DNA of 42,500 bases from Chrysomallon squamiferum (Eukaryota > Mollusca > Gastropoda > Neomphalida > Peltospiridae): positions 21,340,413 through 21,382,912 of the forward strand of contig CM022673.1 in NCBI GenBank assembly GCA_012295275.1, in the 5' to 3' direction. Made by a program: the position numbers and the translations under genes. Below are positions 34,507 to 42,500 of the stretch, one piece after another. Position 1 is the stretch's first letter; each line of letters begins with the position of its first letter. A model generated the notes under the pieces. It was not told where the DNA came from and did no database searches. It was given only the letters and a program-made list of their open reading frames with translations.

Positions 34507-36520
34507 ACAGTACCATTTAAGTAAAGTGGACGAAAAAAAGAAACAGTGCAGCGCTGTACAATACAATACAGCGCGATTCATGTAAAGTGAACTAAAGTGA
34601 AGAAAACAACACTACAGTGCAGTGCAGTGTAGTACAGTACAATACAGCGCCATTCATGTAAAGTGAACTAAAGTGAAGAAAACAACACTACAGTGCAGTG
34701 CAGTACAGTACAATACATCGCCATTCATGTAAAGTGAACTAAAGTGAAGAAAACAACACTACAGTGCAGTGCAGTGTAGTACAGTACAATACAGCGCCAT
34801 TCATGTAAAGTGAACTAAAGTGAAGAAAACAACACTACAGTGCAGTGCAGTACAGTACAATACATCGCCATTCATGTAAAGTGAACTAAAGTGAAGAAAA
34901 CAACACTACAGTGCAGTGTAGTACAGTACAATACAGCGCGATTCAAGTAAAGTGAACTAAAGTGAAGAAAACAGCACTACAGTGCATTGCAGTACGATAC
35001 AATACAGCGCGATTCAAGTAAAGTGAACTAAAGTGAAGAAAACAGCACTACAGTGCATTGCAGTACGATAGAATACAGCACCATTCAAGTAAAGTGAACT
35101 AAATTGAAGAAAACAACACTACAGTACAGTGCAGTGAAGTACAACAGAATACAGCACCATTCAAGTAAAATGAACTAAAGTGAAGAGGACAACACTACAG
35201 TGCAGTGCAGTACAGTACAATACAGCACCATTCAAGTAAAATGAACTAAAGTGAAGAAAACAACACTACAGTGCAGTGCAGTACAGTACAATACAGCACC
35301 ATTCAAGTAAAATGAACTAAAGTGAAGAAAACAACACTACATTGCGATGCAGTACGATACAATACAGCGCGATTCAAGTAAAGTGAACTAAAGTGAAGAA
35401 AACAGCACTACAGTGCAGTGCAGTACGATAGAATACAGCACCATTCAAGTAAAGTGAACTAAATTGAAGAAAACAACACTACAGTACAGTGCAGTGAAGT
35501 ACAACAGAATACAGCACCATTCAAGTAAAATGAACTAAAGTGAAGAGGACAACACTACAGTGCAGTGCAGTACAGTACAATACAGCACCATTCAAGTAAA
35601 ATGAACTAAAGTGAAGAAAACAACACTACAGTGCAGTGCAGTACAGTACAATACAGCACCATTCAAGTAAAATGAACTAAAGTGAAGAAAACAACACTAC
35701 ATTGCGATGCAGTACGATACAATACAGCGCGATTCATGTAAAGTGAACTAAAGTGAAGAAAACAGCACTACAGAGCAGTGCAATGCAGTACAGTACAATA
35801 CAGCGCCATTCAAGTAAAGTGAGCTAAAGTGAAGAAAACAACACTACAATGCAGTGCAGTACAATACAGCGCCATTCCAGTAAAGTGAACTAAAGTGAAG
35901 AAAACAACACTACAGTGCAGTGCAGTACAGTACAATACATCGCCATTCATGTAAAGTGAACTAAAGTGAAGAAAACAACACTACAGTGCAGTGCAGTACG
36001 ATACAATACAGCGCCATTCAAGTAAAGTGAACTAAAGTGAAGGAAACAACACTACAGTGCGATGCAGTGCAGTACGATACAATACAGCACCATTCAAGTA
36101 AAGTGAACTAAAGTGAAGAAAACAACACTACAGTGCAGTACAGTGTAGTACAGTACAATATAGCGCCATTCAAGTAAAGTGAACTAAAGTGAAGAAAACA
36201 ATACTACAGTGCAGTGCAGTACAGTACAGCGCCATTCAAGTAAAGTGAACTAAAGTGAAGAAAACAACACTACAGTGCAGTACAGTACAATACAATACAG
36301 CGCCATTCATGTAAAGTGAACTAAAGTGAAGAAAACAACATTACAGTGCAGTACAGTACAATACAATATCACTGAAATAACGTGGACTAAAGTTACGAAA
36401 ATATTATAACAGTGAGGACAGTACAATACAATACAAAATCACTGAAATAAAGTGAACTACAATGAAGAAAACAGCACTACAGTGAGGACAATACAATTAA
36501 ATACAGTACCGTGTAAGTGA
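34507..36520. repeat. Satellite/minisatellite array, monomers about 71 bp (66/71/76 bp classes)
   Basis: About 26 head-to-tail monomers. Each begins GTAAAGTGAACTAAAGTGAA, continues GAAAACAACACTACAGTG, then a variable run of CAGTG/CAGTA/CAATA pentamers, and ends CAGCGCCATTCA. Monomer starts include 34582, 34658, 34729, 34805, 34876, 34947, 35018, 35089, 35165, 35236, 35307 and 35378. Lengths differ in steps of five. The outer units (34521 and after 36374) are degenerate, as expected at satellite edges. In-frame stops in every unit exclude coding. Confidence 0.97.
35018..35737. repeat. 360-bp higher-order repeat, two copies, inside the satellite
   Basis: Five monomers (71+76+71+71+71) repeat as a block: 35018-35377 and 35378-35737. 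Long stretches are identical, including rare variants such as AAATTGAAG and GAAGAGGAC at the same places in both. Confidence 0.93.
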
Positions 36521-36656
36521 AGATAATCAAAATAAAACGAAAAATATTCCTTTACTTGTTTGATGATTCCATTTAATAATTATTTTTATACTGGAAAACA
36601 AAATATGAATTAATGTAAGTAGTGATTATTTCAAATCCATCAAAAATTCTCTGTTA

Positions 36657-36657
<1 letters not shown>

Positions 36658-36688
<31 letters not shown>
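36658..36688. repeat. Poly(A), 31 nt, followed by (CAA)n and A-rich sequence
   Basis: Homopolymer between the satellite and the downstream promoter. The following 36689-36770 is nearly all A, with CAA and TTAAAA words. Confidence 0.93.
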
Positions 36689-36690
<2 letters not shown>

Positions 36691-36860
36691 CAACAACAAC
36701 AACAAAAAATAAACAATAATAAAAAAATTAAAAAATTAAAAAAAAAAAAATTAAAAAATTAAAAACTGAACTTTAGAATAATCTACCCGGTTACCCAGTT
36801 ATTTTTCATACGCAGAATACTATCTCGTATTTTCATTGGTCAAAGATATATGACGGTGAG

Positions 36861-36867
36861 TATAAAA
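36861..36867 (+). promoter_or_regulatory. TATA box (TATAAAA) of the secreted sushi-domain gene
   Basis: TATAAAA followed 26 bp later by TTTCAGCA, an initiator-like site with the A at 36887. That would give a 5' UTR of about 113 nt before the ATG at 37000. Confidence 0.6.
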
Positions 36868-36923
36868 CCGTATTAAGTAAAGTTTCAGCAGAAAGAGCAA
36901 AGCAAAAGATTTGCCTTTTAATA

Positions 36924-36937
36924 CCGCCACCTAGTGG
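36924..36937 (-). promoter_or_regulatory. CTCF-type core motif in the 5' leader
   Basis: The minus strand reads CCACTAGGTGGCGG, fitting the core CCASYAGRKGGCRS at all 14 positions. The overlapping plus-strand reading fits less well. Binding is not shown. Confidence 0.45.
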
Positions 36938-36999
36938 CAGCTGAAACGTCCAAAGAGTGCGCTCAACTATAATCAGTCGATATAACCGTGCTAAAGAAT

Positions 37000-37067
37000 A
37001 TGGCACTAAGTGCCTGGCTCAAGGCCGCCTGTCTTGGACTTGTTTTGTCTTCTTTGGTTGACGCCAG
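37000..37067 (+). CDS. Sushi-gene exon 1 (signal peptide)
   Basis: Starts ATG in context AAAGAATATGG and ends with two bases AG before donor GTAAGT. It encodes the whole signal peptide, residues 1-22. Confidence 0.8.
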
Positions 37068-37971
37068 GTAAGTAACAGTTAATTAACAGTTAAAATATTA
37101 GTAATTTTAAAATTCATTTTACTTTCATTTTTATCTTTTAGAATTTTTAGTAATTTGTTTAATAAACGTTTAATAATAATTAAAAATAAAAATAAATAAA
37201 TAATAATTAAGCTAAATTTTAAATTTCCTTATCTGTTATTTAGTTCCAGTAGGATAATATACAGTAGTTTAATAAGAATTCTTCGTTTCTATGTCAAGAT
37301 TAAGCATTACCTAACTTTTAACAACAACAACAACAACGATAATGATGATGATGATGATGGTTGCCGAATTATTATTGATAAACACTGTCAATAAAGTGAA
37401 AACACTCGCACTGCATATCTGCAAAAAAGTAGCAACTTAGACAGTTATAGTAGCTAGAAACTCGATTCACTGAAACATCGACAGATACAAATTTACAACT
37501 CTTTGGAGAAATGTGGCTCAATTTACAACGCCTGATTTATCTTAGCTGCAGTTAGCTATATACGTACAGTTCTTAGATACACACATTGTGAAAACAAAAG
37601 AAAACAACAACAGCAACAACAAGAATAATAATAATAAAGAAATTTCTTTTTAAAATTTAAAATATCAATTTTTTTAAAAATAAAGTTAATAAATTCGATC
37701 CGCAAAATGTCGAACTTTGCCATCATAAAGCTTTTGGTTAATAAAATTCCCAGAATAAACAAAACAAAACAAAACTAAACAAAATAAATAAATAAATAAA
37801 TAACTTTATAAAGACTAATCAAACCGCATAATAAACATTTTCATTTCAAGAAGCAACGTTCTGTTTATTTCAAGATACTCTACATTAAAAAAACAACAAC
37901 ATATCTATCTTTTAAACTTAATCACGATAAATAAACAGCAACAGAAACAAAAGCAATAATGATGATGATGC

Positions 37972-38022
<51 letters not shown>

Positions 38023-39320
38023 GGCCAATAATAATAATGATAATGTGATGATTATGGTGATGATAAATAAACGGATAACTTTCAGCTACTTTTCAGTCGT
38101 TTATCATTCAATACTTTTACGTTATTTAATGATTTGCAATCTATCAAACAGTTTACTTTTGTAGTAGGTCTCTCTCCATCTTATGGCTACCTACCTCAGA
38201 TAGTGTTTATATACGTTAGGCGATTATTTAGTGAGAAGAAATAGTAATTTGACATTACACCTCCCTAGTTAAGTTGGGCCAAACTGTTTGGAAAGGGATC
38301 ACAGTATCAGTGACTTATGGCCATTGGGTTAGAGAAATACTACATACACTGATATTAAAACCACACTGTTTCTTAAAATGAACAAGTATATTGTTATATT
38401 TCATTAATAAAAATTATATTTGATTGTGTGCAGATATTTTCCCCTTTTACTTTTTAGTATGTGTGCGTGAGATGTAAAATGGTTCGAAAATATTTATTGG
38501 TTTTGTAGTACTAACTTTATGTTTATTTCTTTAAATGTTTAGCATTATACTTCAAAATACATGCATATATACATACATACATACATACATACATACAAAT
38601 ATATATATATAAAAGAAGAAGATAAATGTGTGTGTGTATGTGTGTGTCTCTGTGTGTATTTCTTAATCAGTCAAAAAGCAATATTTAATGAGACGCTAAT
38701 AACTGTATTTGACACAATAAAGAATCAGTTATCTACCCAAAGTGGTGTTAATATTTCTGTCAGAAGCTGGTAACGGAATTTGTTCTTAATGCCAGCCATA
38801 TTTACAAAACGGTCTATCAATCCTTCTTTTTTTTACATCTTTTTTTTGAAGTTATATAATTGAAAGATTAAACATATTTTTAGGTAACGTTATATGATTT
38901 TAATTATCTACAGATTATTAATAAATTACTATTTTTCAGAGCTGGCAGATACAAGAGACAATCAGGAGGTAAGTAGTCGAGATTAAGAAGAAAATTCACA
39001 AAAACAAAAGAAAAACTTAGAAGTTCAAAACATACTGCTCCATTCTTGAGCGGTATATATTCGGCGGAAACTATTCATAGTAGAAAGTTACATCTGCCAC
39101 CGATATGACTAGTTCTTTTATAAAATATAAATTCTGGAATCTTCATTGCAGATTAACAGAAAATTAAATATTATAGTATAGTGTAGATACAAATATTTTA
39201 CGATATAAACTGCATGCTATAACTCTGTTGGTTTTTTCTTTTTTCTTTTCTAGGACTATGTAAACCGCTCCCAGCGCCGGCTAACGGGAAAATAGACTGC
39301 GTCGACTCGCTTTTCGATTA
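37000..39320 (+). CDS. Secreted protein with furin-type site and sushi/CCP domain, 5' part of gene
   Basis: Three coding exons with good borders and matching phases: 37000-37067, 38940-38968 and 39254-39320. The protein starts MALSAWLKAACLGLVLSSLV; a hydrophobic core and V-D-A at the end predict signal-peptide cleavage after Ala22. Residues 26-29 are RYKR, a proprotein-convertase site, followed by QSGG. Residues 35-48 read CKPLPAPANGKIDC, the typical opening of a sushi (complement control protein) domain, continuing VDSLFD. So the product is likely secreted or type I membrane-bound, and processed. The window ends inside the next intron, so the remaining domains are unknown. Start chosen: ATG at 37000, first after the TATA-driven leader. 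I do not recognise a specific orthologue. A coincidental short frame is unlikely because three phased exons agree. Confidence 0.75.
37972..38022. repeat. (TAA)n microsatellite
   Basis: About 17 TAA units, flanked by GATGATGATG on the left and a further short AAT run on the right. Confidence 0.93.
38571..38660. repeat. (CATA)n, (TA)n and (TG)n compound microsatellite
   Basis: CATA units to 38597, TA units to about 38611, and an interrupted TG run from about 38628. Confidence 0.88.
38940..38968 (+). CDS. Sushi-gene exon 2, 29-nt mini-exon (furin-type site)
   Basis: Acceptor ACTATTTTTCAG, donor GTAAGT. It completes Arg23 and encodes AGRYKRQSG, then one base of Gly. Confidence 0.72.
39254..39320 (+). 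CDS. Sushi-gene exon 3 (start of CCP domain)
   Basis: Acceptor TTTCTTTTCTAG, donor GTAAGT. It encodes LCKPLPAPANGKIDCVDSLF and D, then two bases TA of what should be a Tyr codon. The exon is notably richer in G+C than its surroundings, as expected for coding sequence here. Confidence 0.78.
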
Positions 39321-39455
39321 GTAAGTACAATTTTATCGTCTTAATATTAAAATTAAAGAATATGAATTAACCGGAAATGAAACTGAAAGAGAAATTGTTT
39401 CCTATCTGATTATGATAATAATTAATTTAAAAACAACAACAACAACAAACAAAAC

Positions 39456-39515
<60 letters not shown>

Positions 39516-39535
39516 AATAAATAAATAAATAAATT
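39456..39535. repeat. (AAT)n-(AAAT)n microsatellite
   Basis: About 17 AAT units grading into about seven AAAT units. Confidence 0.93.
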
Positions 39536-39736
39536 TAAAAAAGAATTCTTCATTATGCTGTTACATTGATATTTGGCCATGAGTCTGCTTCGAACTTGTT
39601 AAACTCATTAAATAATATTATAAGATGAAACATGGATTTATATATATTTAAAGAAATAATTCTAACTTCAGCGATGACTATAGCGGCGCACTTTATTACA
39701 GTAACAAGAGTAAATTTATAAGTGTTGTTAGACCAG

Positions 39737-39738
<2 letters not shown>

Positions 39739-39789
<51 letters not shown>

Positions 39790-39794
39790 ACACA
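39739..39794. repeat. (CA)n microsatellite
   Basis: CA run interrupted once by CATA near the right end. Confidence 0.95.
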
Positions 39795-40034
39795 GCATAT
39801 TAACAGTTATATACAATGTTGTGTGTGTATGCTACTTTTTGAGTTATAACGACATTTTAAATTAAATCTTAACAAACATCATTCACAACAAATATTGATG
39901 AAGCGAGTGCGCATTGATACTTTTCATTGAGTGGCTGTTGCTGAACAATTATTTTATTTCTTATTGTTTTATTATTATTATATTTTGTTTACATAATAGA
40001 GTTTTATAGTCTTACGGGTTGAAAATGATAAATA

Positions 40035-40093
40035 AATAATAATAATAATAATAATAATAAATATAATGATGATGATGATAATAATAATAATAA
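40035..40093. repeat. (AAT)n/(GAT)n microsatellite
   Basis: Two AAT runs separated by a short GATGATGATGATG stretch. Confidence 0.88.
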
Positions 40094-40161
40094 ACCAACT
40101 TATTAGGAATGTAAGAAATATAACAGGCTTTAATAAGAATTACCTGTTGATATGAATGAAG

Positions 40162-40326
40162 TAGCATGGACCAACATGAAAGATAACTCGTAACGGCACA
40201 AATTGCGTCTGCTCAAAAAATGGCACCAGATTTTTCCAATTTAATACAAACTGCACCTGAATGTTCTTTTCTGATAGATTCTAACACGGGGAACATTGCC
40301 AACTAGAAAAGTTAATATATTAATCT
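40162..40326 (+). repeat. Dispersed repeat, copy 1 (about 165 bp)
   Basis: Shares GTAGCATGGACCAACA, TAACGGCACAAATT and TAGAAAAGTTAATA with the copy at 42337, in the same order and at near-equal spacing. No protein frame seen. Confidence 0.85.
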
Positions 40327-40809
40327 TTTACAAAATTCTAATTTCAGTTTATTATGTACGCATTTGCACAAAAATAATCCAATTTGAAGAGCTTGATTAA
40401 AGTAAAAGTGTAATTAGGAGAGGTGCTCTACATAATGGTTTTGTAATATGAACAACCATTCATACATTTATTAATGTAAAATCACAAAAAAGTACAGAAA
40501 ATGGACGTAAAATTTATGACTTTGAAAGTTTAAAACCCTGACATGTCGGTTTTCGAGCGTATACAGAAATCCGATCGAAATTCAAGATGACTGCCGTCCG
40601 ATGCATGACAGTGTTTACAAACTTTTAAACATATATTACTTCATGATGTAATCAATTCTACGTGGATTATTAACGTAATATATTTATATATAATCAATGC
40701 CTCGTGTACACAGACGTCTGTTATAGAGTAGAAATTGTTGCAAAGGTCGAAACCTTTTATTTATTTATTTTTATGCTAACTTTGACGTCATACCATCTCG
40801 AACCCGTTT

Positions 40810-40811
<2 letters not shown>

Positions 40812-40855
<44 letters not shown>
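40812..40855. repeat. (TA)n microsatellite
   Basis: About 22 TA units. Confidence 0.95.
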
Positions 40856-40860
<5 letters not shown>

Positions 40861-42336
40861 TCAAATATTATTACAACTTTGCAAACAAACAAAAAATAAA
40901 AAAAATAAAAAAACAAACAAACAAGAAATAACAAAAAAACAAACAACATTAAACAAAAAGAAAATAATTTTCACCGACACTGGCGCATAAACATGAAAAT
41001 GACAATTCGCAATGGGTACCACAATGTGGTCATGTTGCTCTGCCAAAATTCCATAGCGGACAGTTCTGAGTACGTTGTTGTAAAACAATACTTGAAACCA
41101 TTATCATTCTTTTTCACTTTTCTTTTCTTTTTTTAAAATATATTTTTAATTTTCATTTTCAATGCATTACAGTTCATATTTACATGTAAACATTTATTAT
41201 AGTGCTTGACACCAGTTTTTGGACAGAAAATTTAAATTTGTTTTTAAAGGTCCGTCAATATAAAAATAAAATAAATAAAAATATCACACTTTTTAATTAA
41301 ACAATGAGTTTCCAATTTGAATTTTAAAAAAAATCATTGGTCCATGCTACATGAAGAAAAGATGAAAAAAGACAACTTTTAATTAATATTATTTTTGTGT
41401 CTTTATTTTAATTAGGTATTAAATCTGTATAAATTTGATATTGCTAAATCATTTATGCATCTAGATGGAAGATACCTATATATAGCTATCAAGCTGTATA
41501 TAAAAGTGTTTTTAATTAAAATAATACACAAAAGTGATTCTGCGCATATGTCACACTTCGGTTTCCTATTTGACTAATCACTGAACTTCTGTTTTTTGCT
41601 ATGGAGCATTACTGTGAATCTCTTATTAAAAACTAATTCATTCCAAATGTTTCTGTTAGAAAGAGTAATGCAGCTCAGCTGCGCGACTGACAAAACCATG
41701 TCACTGACAGATAAAAAAAATAATAAATAAAAATGAAAATAGAATTACAGATGGATAAAACAAACATACAATGGCATGTCATTTATTCAGTAGCAATGCA
41801 AACGCATTTTTATTGTCAAATATATTCTAAACCAAATAAAAAAGAAAACCAGTCCCAAATGTAAAAAACTAAAAACTTTTTGAAGATATCTATAATAGTT
41901 GTAAAAGATATCGCATTACAAAGTTTTCAAAAATCTATTTTCCATATATCGGAAATCTGAGGATTTAAAAAAAAAGAAAAAAAAGTTCACCTTAAGTCAC
42001 CCGAATTTTAATTCAAGAGATATCTTTATCAATTTTGTATTATCTGTTCAATAAAGTGTTCTTTTTATGAACACCTTAATAGTGGTAGTCTAACCGAGTT
42101 AAGTATTATTTTTCAGACATGTTTCAATTGATTTATGAAAATGAGATCATACCTGGGTAAGAGTTGTGGTTCGTGAATAATATTTTTTTTCTATTATTTT
42201 GATGTTTACTACTGCAGACGACCACATAGGGTTGTCGTTCCTGAGGTTATTTTTCGCGAATCGGGCACTACTGCTTTACTTTATTGACTATTAAACCATA
42301 AATATGGGGATTATTTCTGAAATACGAGGCAGAATG

Positions 42337-42500
42337 TAGCATGGACCAACAGGAACGATAACAGGTAACGGCACAAATTACATCACCGGAAAAAATGCCC
42401 CCAGAATTTAATTGGTGCAAACTACAACTGATTTTTCTTTTCTGACTCGGGGTTCTGACACGGGAAATATTGCCAATTAGAAAAGTTAATACATTAATCT
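42337..42500 (+). repeat. Dispersed repeat, copy 2 (cut by the window end)
   Basis: Same orientation as copy 1, about 2.2 kb further on, with numerous substitutions. It may continue past 42500. Confidence 0.85.

Larger units (their letters stand above)
37068..38939. other. Sushi-gene intron 1
   Basis: About 1.9 kb, AT-rich, with microsatellites: (AAC)n/(GAT)n near 37320-37360, (TAA)n at 37972-38022, and (CATA)n/(TA)n/(TG)n at 38571-38660. No coding segment seen. Confidence 0.6.
39321..42500. other. Sushi-gene intron 3 (runs off the window)
   Basis: No exon continuing the sushi domain (the remaining two cysteines and Trp) is visible. It contains microsatellites and the two copies of the direct repeat at 40162 and 42337. 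Confidence 0.55.

Noticed and set aside
34507-36520. CRISPR array
   Set aside because: The repeats are directly adjacent with no unique spacers, and the context is a spliced eukaryotic genome; this is a satellite.
40590-40628. Short frame MTAVRCMTVFTNF in a CpG-containing patch
   Set aside because: Thirteen codons only, with no acceptor or donor in phase with the sushi-gene exons.
42219-42290. Next exon of the sushi gene after CTACTGCAG
   Set aside because: Joining it to the TA left by exon 3 creates a stop codon, and no sushi cysteines follow.
40162-42500. A complete LTR retrotransposon between the two direct repeats
   Set aside because: The copies are diverged, no gag/pol frame lies between them, and no TG...CA ends or primer-binding site were seen.

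Overview
This is intron-rich nuclear DNA of an animal, most likely an invertebrate. The window is visibly AT-rich, with many simple repeats and three spliced protein-coding genes. The proteins are clear metazoan orthologues (IGF2BP/IMP and USP40), but the IMP has an Asn-rich linker unlike vertebrate versions. A lophotrochozoan such as a mollusc would fit the small introns and microsatellite style, but that is inference; I cannot name the species. I saw no bacterial, phage, viral or CRISPR content.

Layout. (1) Positions 1-6486, minus strand: 5' part of an IGF2BP/IMP RNA-binding protein gene. Seven or eight coding exons cover RRM1, RRM2, the linker and the start of KH1; the rest lies beyond position 1. 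One exon (2043-2117) looks like a skippable cassette. (2) 6487-11699: intergenic AT-rich DNA with the IMP promoter side and the USP40 3' UTR. (3) 11700-28117, minus strand: a complete USP40 deubiquitinase gene. I rebuilt 31 coding exons whose phases all join, giving 1195 codons plus a stop, with Cys-His-Asp triad, zinc-finger cysteines and C-terminal ubiquitin-like region. (4) 28118-36860: gene-poor DNA with microsatellites and a 2-kb satellite (34507-36520). The satellite monomer is about 71 bp and changes length in 5-bp steps. (5) 36861-42500, plus strand: TATA promoter and first three coding exons of a secreted protein gene (signal peptide, furin-type RYKR site, start of a sushi/CCP domain). 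It continues past the window.

Mobile-element traces: a 336-bp pogo/Tigger-like MITE in an IMP intron, three copies of a roughly 100-bp repeat in USP40 introns, and a roughly 165-bp direct repeat at 40162 and 42337. The three genes share no evident pathway. IMP acts in mRNA localisation and stability, USP40 in ubiquitin removal, and the third product is secreted or at the cell surface. I found no clearly new biological system. The best leads are the IMP cassette exon with tandem acceptors and the nested satellite beside a TATA promoter.
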